From Haliclona indistincta (Eukaryota; Porifera; Demospongiae; Haplosclerida; Chalinidae), in the NCBI GenBank assembly GCA_964017065.1, contig OZ024788.1, positions 9,465,761 through 9,529,760 on the forward strand: a DNA stretch of 64,000 nt. Direction: 5' to 3'. The notes below the pieces were generated by a model. It was not told where the DNA came from and made no database searches. It saw only the letters and a list, made by a program, of their open reading frames with translations. Positions 16,602-48,118 of this stretch are shown here, one piece after another; position 1 is the stretch's first letter; every line of letters starts with the position of its first letter. The position numbers and the translations under genes were made by a program.

Positions 16602-19426
16602 TCAACCAATGTCGGGTATGTCGACAAACATAGCATAGCAATTGCCTGATTGAGGCTGGCACGGAGCTTGATCAATCTCAAACAGCATCAGAGCGTTCGG
16701 TTCTGTGGAGGACAATACACTAGCAGGCACATAGAGGGTCTTCTGTGGTCCTTTGTTAGGCCAGTATCGACCAAGATTGAAACCGTTCACTATCGCTACA
16801 CCTTTAGTCCAGTTATCAACGTTGAGGTACGTGTCATTCACTGCTCCCTTGATGGTGAACACTCCAGAGTAGAAGGCGACTTTTAGAGGAGTATCCTTGA
16901 GATCTTCTAGAGAATTGAAGTCGATGAACTCAGAAGGGTTGTCTAGAGGAATAGGTGCAGACGTCCATTTATTTGCAGCTGGAAAAGGAGGACCAGCTGT
17001 GGTATTGCTCACGAAGACCCCACCAAGAATGCCCTTGGAGTCATTCATATACGTGCCATAGTTAATTCTGCCCATGTTCTCTACTACAATCTGGAGACTA
17101 ACATGAGTGGTACCAGGAGGAAGAGAAAGAGACAGATTACCAGTGCGTGCTTCTCGAAGCAATGTTCCTAGATAATTGCTGTTAAGAAACACCGAAGCAC
17201 GATCACGCAAATCGCAAAGAATCAAATCCCAAGTGTAATTAGCTGCGACATCAAATTCAGCAGAATAGATAACAAATCCAAAGCTGTGTCCAAGGTTCTC
17301 AAAGCTAATCGGATGATCTGCCGTCTGATCTTTCAAATTCTTCAACCCGCTCCACAGACTACCAACTTGCTTCATGTTAACCTTGCCATAAGCAGTCTTG
17401 GGAGTTGCAGCAGGAACTGCCTCTGTCACAGGAGCGTACTGTTTAATAAGCTCTCTGATAGCTGTGTATTTTGGTCTCGGATCACCAGCCTCAGATAATG
17501 GAGCATCATAGTCATAAGATGTCGGTTCTGGGCTATACAAAAAGTTGTCAATAAGATCGGCTCCATTCCAAAACGCGAAATTAGTCCCACCTTCAAACAT
17601 GTACATATTGACTGAGGCATTCATCGAAAGAATCTTGTCGAGTGAAGTTAAGACATTCTGTGTGGCGACGCGTTGATGAGGCTGTCCCCAGTAATCTAAC
17701 CAACCGGTATAGAATTCTGAATTTACCAAAGGACCTTTTGGTTCAAAATCTCTCTGTGACTTGAAAGCGCTTTCAACATCAGCAGATGTGCCGAAGTCAA
17801 CGGTAGCGTACAAAGACGGCAAAGTACCGCATTTTAAGGAATTATCATTATCACCGTCAGTTGTAAAAAGTACCACAGTTTCGCCTAAATATTGTCTAAA
17901 CAAGCTCTCCAAGTGACTCATGTAAGCATGATCGCAAGCATAGTAACTGCCGTACTCGTTCTCGACCTGTACTGTTATAATAGGGCCGCCATTTTCATAC
18001 AACAAAGGCTTCATCTTTGACAGCAGTACGCCCATCCACCTGTCGACATGTGCCAGATAAGCTTTATCAGATGTTCTCAACATAATGTTTTCAATAGTCA
18101 ACAACCAACTCGGTAAACCACCCATATCCCACTCGGCACAGATGTAGGGGCCCGGGCGAAGAATCACGAGCAATCCACACTCTTGAGCAGTTTTGATGAA
18201 TTTTACAACGTCTCGCTCCCCAGTAAAATTATACACGCCGGGAGCGCTTTCATGAAAATTCCACGGGACGTACGTTTGAATGGCATTCAGTCCAGCAGCA
18301 CGTATCTTCATCAATCGATCCTTCCAGTAAAATGACGGTACTCGACTGTAGTGGATGCTACCAGAAATATACCTAGAGAGAGAGAGAGACGAGAGAGACA
18401 AAGCAATTACAGTGCACACCTGTGACCTGTCATCATGCTTTATCACACGACCACAATATCAAATCTCCATCAAATATGTTATATTATGCGCCTATCATTG
18501 TCACGCCTCACCACCCCCAGCACGGCAGGGTGTGGGGATTTGCAAGCTGTTTGCTGCCCGAGGGGTGGGGCATTTGACATGTTCAAAACATTTACAAGAA
18601 TACATGTAGCATAGTGTTCTCTGTTTGGACTGTGGTCACCAGTAGGAGATATGTAGGGGATTGGCATGCCAGTCACTCCCCCACCCCTGGGGCATTGTAA
18701 AAACCACAAGTACAAATCCTTACATTGCCCCACCTCGCCCTGTGTTAAGGGTGGTGGGGCGTGACATTGATAGGCGCATTAGGGCATATACTACGTAACC
18801 ATTATAAATACTAGGGCATAGATATTATTTACTACATAACGTACTATTATTATACTAGTATAATAATATCTATGATTAGGGTGATAAATTAAACAATGAT
18901 ACTGCTGTGTTTGCTATAACAGTATAGCGTACATTGCATGTAATATTAGCTCAGTGAGGATTCAGAATCAAGACCAATAACTTAGTGGTTGTTTTAAACA
19001 ACATCCACTAAATGACTATGCCAGTAGTCTTAAATAAATATCTTTTTTTTGAGATTATAATAGTAACAAAGGAATGCAACTGAGTAGGTAAAAATAAAAA
19101 AGTAGGACCATTCAGATTTTGTAGAGAAAAAATATTATAGCAGTAACTCAGTGGTTTGTTGTTTACAGTATGAAGCAAAATTCCGGACTAGCAGTAACTC
19201 AGTGGTATAAGGTTTAGGCTATACCTAAGGACACATGCAGCACATGTGTAGCAAACCGAGGCAAGATGCTCATCATCATTGCTAACCTGAATGGTTGACC
19301 ATCTTTGAGAAACGTGTCCCTCTCTCTATCAATTGTAAAGGAAGGAGCGGCAGAACTCGGTGAACAACCGATCCAAAGAACCAGCGCTCCAACAAAGGCG
19401 AACAGCATCTCCTTGGGCTTGTGCAT
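16602..19426 (-). CDS. GLB1: Beta-galactosidase, GH35, lysosomal type
   Basis: Hydrolyses terminal beta-galactosyl residues of glycolipids and glycans, normally in the lysosome. Exon 1 is 19426-19287 and exon 2 is 18372-16602; the junction restores GQPF-RYISGSIHYSR. The product is about 636 residues; human GLB1 has 677. Residues 1-26 are a signal peptide (MHKPKEMLFAFVGALVLWIG). Catalytic acid/base Glu186 lies in VQVENEYGSY and nucleophile Glu266 in LVNSEFYTGWLDYWGQ. C-terminal jelly-roll motifs include VAIVNGFNLGRYWP. An upstream in-frame ATG at 19465 would add 13 residues. It lies between the TATA box and the expected transcription start, so the ATG at 19426 is preferred. Exon 2 is unusually long for this region. 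Intron 1 holds a MITE. Confidence 0.95.
18487..18778. mobile_element. 292-bp MITE with TTA target duplication
   Basis: The ends TGCGCCTATCATTGTCACGC and, at the right end, gcgtgacattgataggcgca form a ~20-bp inverted repeat with one mismatch, extending more weakly inward (caccaccc/gggtggtg). The element is flanked on both sides by TTA (18484-18486 and 18779-18781). A 3-bp TTA duplication fits the PIF/Harbinger superfamily. It is non-coding and sits in intron 1 of the beta-galactosidase gene. Confidence 0.8.
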
Positions 19427-19591
19427 TCTCGTCTGAGTGTTCGTCTTCACGATTTCCTCATTCAAAATTAACCCTTTATAAACTCTGCTCTAAGACCACG
19501 CCTACTCAACTCCACGCGCTCCTTTGTGAAAGAGCAAGATCAGGCTAAAGAGCCAGAACTCGAGAGCTAGCGAGACTGTTACAGATTGTAT
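19427..19591. promoter_or_regulatory. Bidirectional promoter between beta-galactosidase and AspRS genes
   Basis: 165 bp separate the minus-strand ATG at 19426 from the plus-strand ATG at 19592. On the minus strand TATAAA lies at 19475-19480, about 50 bp upstream of that ATG. No TATA box is seen toward the AspRS gene. Shared control is inferred from the short divergent spacing. Confidence 0.6.
19475..19480 (-). promoter_or_regulatory. TATA box of the beta-galactosidase gene
   Basis: TATAAA in GTTTATAAAGGG on the minus strand. A start site about 30 bp downstream (near 19447) falls after the upstream ATG at 19465, which favours translation from 19426. Confidence 0.55.
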
Positions 19592-40140
<20,549 letters not shown>

Positions 40141-41139
40141 GTGTACGTACGTAACAGTACTCGAAGTCGCTGAATATTTACAGTGTTGGATTAGGAGGAA
40201 AGACTTGAGCAAGTGACAGTCGAATAAAGCCTGCATAATTATTTGATGAATAATGTGAAGCTTCATGCATGACAGAATGGAACGTGACTGTGCTGGACTT
40301 AGGAATGAAAACTTGTCTGTTGTCTACATCTGTTACTTGTGTTTCTTAATAACGTGTTATTATTGGTCTGCCCCCAATGTGATTATGCTAAAATTAATGA
40401 CCAGATAATTACTTAGCCACATCAATTGTACGGGTCACCCGTGGTAGCTCCTGGTATTATATAACAGTGAATCATGGAAGAGACCGCTGCATTGGCTATG
40501 GGGTTAATTTTCCTAATCAGGAGCAACTCGCGCGCCACACGCGAGCCACCCGCGAGTGATTGTCAACTTGCACGTGAGCGGTACTGTTTTGCATCCATTG
40601 TTGGTTTGTTTTGGTCACTTTTTAAATTCTAGTACACGTTGGTTCTCGATCTGTTGCAAGAAGCATCTGTTAGTTGCTTTGTCCATCGGTACTGTAATGT
40701 GTCCCTTCACATCTCTAGCTTACGAATGATGATCTAAGTGCTGTAGAATGCACTCGGCATTTCATAGAGCACTTGGGGGGTGGAGCTACTAGAAAAGGCT
40801 GTTTCGGCAAAGTCACCCATCACGTCTCGTAATCTCAATGCTCGGGACTTTTTTGACGACAAAGTGAACTACGTTCTTCGCTATTGAATAATGCATGCTT
40901 AGCGTCGTTTTGGTCAAAACTTATAACTTTTTATGGTGAACATAACAGTACTCGAAGTCACTGAAGATTTCTAGTGTTGGATTTCTAGATTTCTAGATTT
41001 CTAGTGTTCGAGCAAGCGACACTCGAATAGAGCCTACATTTTGGATGAATAATGTAAAGCTTCATGCGTGACAAATGTGACTGTGCTGGACTTAGGAATG
41101 AAAACTGTAATCTGTATTGTCTGGTGTCTACATAATTAG

Positions 41140-41149
41140 TGTGTGTGTG

Positions 41150-41181
<32 letters not shown>

Positions 41182-41206
41182 TGCGTGCGCGTGCGTGCGT
41201 GTGTGC

Positions 41207-41260
<54 letters not shown>
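41140..41260. repeat. (TG/CG)n microsatellite
   Basis: About 120 bp of TG with GCGT stretches inside the second unit of the 39833-41600 tandem duplication. Confidence 0.95.
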
Positions 41261-41600
41261 ACATTTCTCTCTAAGCTTATCCACATGTAAGTACATGTAC
41301 TAGTTGTAACTACGCTGAAGCAAGCACAGGAGAGAATGTGTATAATTACATAATACTATACACAATAATTACTTGTTGTTATGAGTTTGTGTTTCCTAAC
41401 ATGTTATCATTAGTCTACTCTCCTGGAATTAATGTATTTATTATTGCTAGCCACATCAATCGTACGGGTCACTCACGCTAGCCCGTGGTAATATGCAACA
41501 TTATATAACAGCGTACCATGAAATAGGCAATTATAACCTTGCTGTACTGGGTATATTTTTCAAGGGGTTAAATTTCCTGAATTTTTAAACTGGAAGTTAT

Positions 41601-43800
41601 ATTTCCCAAGTTCTAGTGATGTGAAATGTTAATTATACACGACTGCCAGCAATTTTCGTGATTTGTGAAAGCTCTCATTCATAACCACAAAAATTATGAC
41701 CTATTCAGTATTGTATCACAACACTTAGGAGCTTACGTTTGTGTGCACCATGACGATTAGCATTTACAGGTGGTGAATTTATCCTTATTTGGAAGCTTAT
41801 CAAGGAGCGTACATTTTTGTATACTTGGAAAATAAGTACTGCGCTATGACAATTCAGCTATAATTGGTTGAAAAATGACATTATTGTGTATGCCTCAAGT
41901 ACCAAGGAATTCATGATGTAATAAAAATATTGATTTGAAATTTTCTGATAATACAACATGTGAAATTGTTAGAGGAAGTGCAGTGAATAGCCATAGACAT
42001 GAAGCCAGTGAATCGTCCAATAAACTGTAGCACTTCATGTTGCTAGACAGGAGCATATAAGAGGGAGGAGCATTCAACTGTCGTATTCGCTATACTGTAA
42101 TATCGAAGTCTGCGCTGTTGCTACTTGGAAGTTGGGCCTTTCTTTGTGTGTGGCTCGCTATTTACATTCATCTGCGCTTCGTTCAGTCTGTCTTATGCGG
42201 CCAATAAAAACCTTCCTTATAGTGGAAGGTAATGCAAGCAGCAGACTTTATATTTCGTTATCCACAGTTGAACACTCCTTCCCCTTATACGCTCCTGTAC
42301 AGACAATGTCATCATACTAACACTTGAGTCTTGACCATTGGAAAGAAACTCAGATTGAGTTTATTGAGATCTTATAGTGGTCGGCTTGTTTATTACACAC
42401 CTGATCTACATAGCTTGATGTTGTGGATAATACAGGTCACTTGTTGTGGTAAAACTACAAATCAACGAGGCCACGCCTACTTATCCAGCACCACAGAGAG
42501 TTGTCAAAGAGAAACGCTTGTATTATCGAGTAAGGTAGAGCACTTTTCGTTATTTTATCAAATCACCAAGTATAGTCTATGCTTTGACTGCAACGGTCAA
42601 GCTTCACCCAGCAAAAGCAGCATACACGATACTACAAGCGTTTCTTTTCGGCAACTTTCTGTGGGGCTGGATAAGTGGGCATGGGCTCATCGATTTGTCG
42701 TTTTCGCCGCGACAAGTGACCTGCAAAACCATGTAGTAAGAAGCTTATGTGAGAAGAAGAAGCTTATGTGTAAATCTTGTGAAATACGCGATTCTTGATA
42801 TCATACGCGATTCTTGATATCACTTAGTAACAATGCAAAATGACTATTCAAGTGTACTGGATGCACTTATCGTAATTATTTACTTACATACGTGAAACAT
42901 TCCTTTGATGAAAATTTGTGAAACAAGAATTCGAGATTCATATCAGCAAAATATACAACTGACTAGCTACTATATGACTTGCTGAACAGTTGACATGACT
43001 AGACTGTAATATACATTTAGGTGTTCAAGTCCTGTTCAAGTCAATCAGTTATTGTAAACAAATAGGAGGCAGAGTTTGTATCATTGGTCGATCTTGTTAG
43101 TAATGTCAGCGTACTTGTAGAGCCTTGTCTTGATGAGTCTTGATACTCTGTCTTGATTTGGTAGTCTGTTCCAGCTTTGACTTGCTAGTCGATGTCCAAG
43201 ATACGCCTCAAATAGGAAAACATCATTTCACGTAGAGCGTTGATTATCCAAACGATCAAAAAAATTAGACAGATCATTATTGCTTTGAAGAAAGAGCTGG
43301 AACACATAGTAGCTGTGATATTGAACTCTTGAATGTGTGTAGAGAAGCTCTTTATACCAAGTTGTGGTTAGTGCGTCATATTGCATTGTTTTGACGCTGC
43401 ACAGTTGGAGTGTCAGCCAAATTTACAAGTTAGCCGCGCCCACATGTACAACTAGTACGGATGTGTCGTTAAGTTGTCTACGTCACAACGACTGTTGCAC
43501 ACAGCTCCTGCCAACTGCTCCTAGCTTCTAATAGTTAGCAGCAATTAACAGAGAAAGCTGAGACACTGTACAGCTTTCACACACATCATTTGATGTGCTC
43601 TCATGGTTCGTATCAGTCACGTGATTACCGTAGTTAATTATGCATCATAAATAAAATTATTAAGCTACTATTTTTATAGCGTATGACAGCATTGCAAGTA
43701 TGCTTGAGTGTTGCAAGACAGCGAAACTTAGCCTGCTCGTACTTACAGATATTTTTTTGCTAACTTGATAATGAATTTTTGCTACTGAATACTAGGAAAC
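41601..43800. other. Non-coding stretch with one hairpin element, no gene recognised
   Basis: No supported gene. A 155-codon open frame at 42331-42798 overlaps the hairpin at 42465-42700 and is rejected. A 20-bp tandem pair (acgcgattcttgatatca) lies at about 42786-42823. The rest is AT-rich sequence without recognisable structure. Confidence 0.5.
42465..42700. repeat. Foldback hairpin, ~52-bp arms
   Basis: ccacgcctacttatccagc...agagaaacgcttgta (42470-42522) is the imperfect inverted repeat of tacaagcgtttctttt...gctggataagtgggcatgg (about 42636-42690). Roughly 85 percent matched arms around a ~115-bp loop. A MITE remnant is likely. Confidence 0.65.
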
Positions 43801-43804
43801 TGTA

Positions 43805-43915
43805 TCATGCCTCTGAGGCATTGTAACTACTACACACTGACTACACAATATACTGAACTGATTCATGATCTGAGTTATCAGTTATTGACTGATCGTGTGC
43901 GGCAACACATACAAA
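43805..43915 (-). pseudogene. Solo 3'-end fragment of the seven-TM receptor family
   Basis: Same sequence as the 3' flank and last codons of the receptor genes (cctctgaggca ... tcagttattgactgatcgtg), encoding only the C-terminal CCRTRSVNN-type tail on the minus strand. The sequence that follows (ctagctcccgaaatgtgctg) is the same as behind the fragments at 54668 and 59886. Confidence 0.75.
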
Positions 43916-44036
43916 TAGCCTAGCTCCCGAAATGTGCTGATCTGTGTAGATGAATATTGTGAACTTTGAACTCTGAACAAGCACAACTTATTTTTGATAT
44001 TGTATTGTATCACATGGTCGGTGCACATGCTCCCAT

Positions 44037-45190
44037 GCACCCACTTGCATGCACCATAACACCACACATTTGGTTAAGGCCTGCTGTGCACGCCACAAAC
44101 ATTTTCTTATGTCACATGACACCTACAAACAAACATTTTCTTATGTCACATGACACACATGAAAAGTACAACTCAAAATCAACTTGACAATAAAAATAAT
44201 ATTATTATGGTATGCCTAAGGCAATCAACCTCTACCTTGCAAACACAAGCTCGATGCAAAGCATTAACTGAACAGCTCGCACACTCCACTATAACTATGA
44301 ACTAAGCTCGCCTCATGTGAATAATTAACCAACTATCTCAAAATGCACAATGCCCAACTTTAACAATCCTTAGACGCAGCTTGAACTCTACCATATCTTT
44401 GTACGTACGTACGTACACACACACACACACATTACGCAAGTAACACACTCTAATCAACATTGAGCTGAGACCAAAATAAAAAGAGATAATACTTCGTATT
44501 CATGGGTGATGCTGGTCTAACATCACCCAAGGAAAAACCCAGAGATAAAACCTCTTTAGAGGAAAAAATGCTCTGGTAAAACCCAAAGAAATTTAAACAG
44601 CTCACACTACTGATATTATTGCATTCACAATGGTGCTTTATAAACACGCCAGCTAGGATTTCTTTAGACAGGCTAAATAAGATCGTTGGTCAATCTCAAG
44701 CACTATGCCAACATCATAGTGCTGACCTGAAAAAATTTTTGTCGCACCTGCGCAAACACAATAATTACAAAAGTAATCACAATATTATATTAGCAGACAG
44801 AGTCCACAGCCTTGCTCCCTGCTCTTGCTCCTGCTTTGATCACCCCATCTATTGGTTGGTAACTGAGAGAAAAATACTCGGAAAGATATCAAATGCATAT
44901 CAGCACCCTTCAGCACACTTGGGTGGGGGGGAACTGAGTGGCTGCACGTTGCCTAGGAATGATTAACTATCATACCTGTACACCTTATATACCAACACCC
45001 ACGCATGCACCATGCATGCAATTATCCTACAATATTCGGGAACATATTTCCTGTCTAATTCCTGTGTCAACCGACAGGAAAGTACATCTCCCGAACATGC
45101 ACCCACTTGCATGCACCATAACACCACACATTTGGTTAAGGCCTGCTGTGCACACCACAAACATTAATTTTTCTTATGTCACATGACACC
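44037..45190. repeat. Direct repeat pair flanking ~1 kb
   Basis: cacccacttgcatgcaccat ... cacatttggttaaggcctgc is present at 44037-44125 and again at about 45098-45185 in direct orientation, followed in both by cttatgtcacatgacac. The intervening kilobase has no recognised gene. The second repeat ends about 50 bp from the tyrosine-recombinase frame, so the pair may belong to that element. Confidence 0.6.
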
Positions 45191-45233
45191 TAGGGTAAAC
45201 AAAGAGAGTATACAGTGATCACATGACTGACAG

Positions 45234-45925
45234 TCAGAGCTCTAAGCTCTCTGATACCGACAGGAGAGCAGACATAGAGTCTTTAACATAGCCATCTTTA
45301 GCAGTTTCTGAGCGCCACCTATCATGTCTCTTAAAGAGCCTATCTGGTATGCCTGCGTTGGCAGCTGCTGTGGCTCCCCCTGCCCGAAGACTATGTAACC
45401 CAAATTGATTGGCGTCAAAACCGAGTGACTTTAGCTTGGCTAGAAACACCTCCCTCATCCGGGTGTAGCTGAGTGTACCAGAACAGCGCAACTTTTCCCC
45501 ATTTTTGGTGCGGACAATGGCACGAAACAACCTTGCCGATGACGCTGTGGAGATTCCAGCCATGAGCATATACTGCTCCATCATGGCCACGGGACAGGTG
45601 ATCGTGCGGGTCGTAGCTACCACCACCGAGTCGCCCTGCCGGTACTGGTCTGTCTTACTGGAAGTAATATGGACCGTCATGTGTTGCTCGGTAAACCGTA
45701 TATCACAGCAACGCAAACCAGATAACTCATTGTATCGCAAAAATGCAGCAAATGAGAGCAACGCACCAGCTGCTAAACGGAAATCAGATAGAGTCGGGGA
45801 GGTACCAAGGCTTTCAACCAAGGTGGTTAGCATACTGGCAGTAATAGGTTCCTTTTTGACCTTTGGCTTAGCTAGTTTGCGTTGTAAGCCAGCCAGAGTT
45901 GCCCGAACGAATGCTGAGTTGACCA
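45234..45925 (-). CDS. Tyrosine recombinase, 3' portion, of a mobile element
   Basis: About 230 residues of a phage-integrase-like tyrosine recombinase of the type found in DIRS-like and Crypton-like eukaryotic elements. The visible catalytic signature is the first Arg in FLRYNELSGLRCCDI, then HSLRAGG (H-x-x-R), the HDRWRSE region and the nucleophile Tyr in KDGYVKD. A frame extends upstream to 46058, but sequence above about 45925 belongs to the duplicated block (see 45922-49770). The real N-terminus is therefore missing and this is a truncated gene. It cuts and rejoins DNA during element integration in intact relatives. No reverse transcriptase or RNase H partner is visible nearby, so DIRS versus Crypton cannot be decided. 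Confidence 0.8.
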
Positions 45926-46589
45926 CCTCACGCAGGAGGAGGAATAGGTGAGTGACTGTTGTCATGTGATGTACATTACATAGTTGCCAATCATTGAGTA
46001 ACTTCTTGGTCCTTTTAACCCTTTTCTCACATGATGCAATACAAGACATGCATTGCATATTCGTGATAGACTAAAATCACAATACTTCATTTTGTATCTG
46101 CTTTCTCAATGGTCGTGCTATAAGATCTAAACAAAGGATTATTATCGTGCGAATGGTTTGGGTTTATGATTTGTGGTGCGGAAAGCATCGTGAAGGGGAA
46201 ACCCAGTATTCCCTACATGCAACAGCGGTTCTTTTACGGCTGTTATTGCTGAGTTTTTGCATCCGGTTTATCCGGTTTATCCGTAATAATGTCATGTGTG
46301 TTTTATTGTGTTCGCTATTACATAATGTTACATGTTGATATGAGTGTCTGTGAGTGAGCTAGTTTTTGTATGTTTGCTTGCCGAGGTATTAATCTCGTAA
46401 GTTCAGTGATGAGCCCATAAGCGTAGGCGGCCAGCGGAAATGAATTCTTGTGTTGCATAATCGCCATAATTATACTATTTTTGGTTTTATATGACTGTAT
46501 GATTATTAATTGGTGTGGTATGAATATTAATTAGGTGGGATTTGCAACCACAATTATTTCTACTATCTGTACTATGTCTTAATGGCTTC

Positions 46590-47005
46590 AAGTACTTGAG
46601 GTAGCCTGAGGAGGTAGGCCCTCTCACAGTGCTTGAGGTACCCTGAGGAAGTAGGCCCTCTCACAGTGCTTGAGGACAAGGTAGCCTGAGGAGGTAGGCC
46701 CTTTTCTCTCACAGTGCTTGAGGTACCCTGAGGAGGTAGGCCCTTTTCTCTCACAGTGCTTGAGGTACCCTGAGGAGGTAGGCCCTTTTCTCCCACAGTG
46801 CTTGAGGTACCCTGAGGAGGTAGGCCCTTTTCTCTCACAGTGCTTGAGGTACCCTGAGGAGGTAGGCCCTTTTCTCTCACAGTGCTTGAGGTACCCTGAG
46901 GAGGTAGGCCCTTTTCTCTCACAGTGCTTGAGGTACCCTGAGGAGGTAGGCCCTTTTCTCTCACAGTGCTTGAGGTAGCCTGAGCAGGTAGGCCCTTTTC
47001 TCTCA
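46590..47005. repeat. 42-bp tandem repeat, about ten units
   Basis: The unit contains cagtgcttgaggtaccctga followed by ggaggtaggcccttttctct. The 42-bp length is a multiple of three, so it yields repetitive frames on both strands. These look like artefacts, with no start, splice or family support. Only three units exist in copy A at 37085-37205. Confidence 0.95.
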
Positions 47006-47867
47006 AACCCTTGTTGTCTAGTAAGCATGCTCCTCTAGAGTGCATACTTAGCCTCTACCCATTTAAAAAGAGTAGATGTTTTTACTGGAGGTATTTAATT
47101 TAACCCTTAGCTGACTAGTTAGTCACTGTTGTTTAAAGTTTAGTTTATAGTCACAAAATATTGTATAAACTTGTAGTCATGGATACCATCGACAGATTCG
47201 TGTTTATCTTTTTACTTTGTAAAACATCATTTTATCATTTTTAGCAACTAGTGCATATATTTAAGATAACATTGCTATTAATTTTGTGAGCTGTTTTAGA
47301 ATTTTCGTGACTTGTAAACACGAAAAACGTGCTAAAACATGTTTATGGTGTTTGCACTCTTATCGGATCATCGTTTCCCGATTGGTTGCCAACTCACCCG
47401 CTCGTTCGTGTATTTGTATCATTCATAGCTTGCAGCTATGTGAATTGGTGGGTGTGGCTGTGGTTGTCTGTATACATATTTTGAATTGTGTCAGGCTTCT
47501 CACCACGGTGACAGGGCTTTAGCATAGCAACCAGACTGTACTGGTGTGCAGATGGCACTGTGGTTATATGGCTTGTGTGGATCAAATGCTTTTCAAAGAC
47601 TAATTTTCTTAGCGGTGATGATCCAATTGCCTTTGTAAAACACGAAATAGTCATGGGAATTGTTTTGTAAAGTGATAAGGCACCATATCCGAGACACATT
47701 AAAAGATAGGTGTGTGCATTTGTACAACCACATAGCTACCAGTGGTTTGAGTTACCTTGTGATAGTCACTTTTGAAAATTCCATTTTCAATACAGTGGAG
47801 TGTACACAACTGTTACTGAATTACGCATCATAGACTGATTTGAAAAGCGAAGAGCATCAGCATAGAA

Positions 47868-48118
47868 TGTTGTTTTATTATTTTTGTCATGGCTGTGCTT
47901 GTCAATAGAATTTTTGAATGTTGTTTTATTATTTCTGTCATGGCTGTGCTTGTCAATAGAATTTTTGAATGTTGTTTTATTATTTTTGTCATGGCTGTGC
48001 TTGTCAATAGAGTTTTTGAATGTTGTTTTATTTTTTACCTTGGCTGTGCTTGTCAATAGAATTTTGAATGTTGTTTTATTATTTTTGTCATGGCTGTGCT
48101 TGTCAATAGAATTTTTAT
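47868..48118. repeat. 51-bp tandem repeat, five units
   Basis: The unit contains gaatgttgttttattatttt followed by tgtcatggctgtgcttgtca. Copy A of the duplication has a single unit, so the array expanded after (or contracted in A since) duplication. Confidence 0.95.

Noticed and set aside
42331..42798. 155-codon plus-strand frame
   Set aside because: It spans a foldback hairpin (42465-42700), has no recognisable domain and no splice context.
45926..46058. N-terminal extension of the tyrosine recombinase frame
   Set aside because: This sequence is the start of segmental duplication copy B (AspRS exon end and intron), so the open frame is accidental.
46590..47005. CRISPR-like regular array
   Set aside because: Adjacent units with no unique spacers, in a eukaryotic genome. 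It is a plain tandem repeat.
46572..47045. 157-codon and 134-codon repetitive frames
   Set aside because: Created by the 42-bp tandem repeat, which is absent in this length from the duplicate block.
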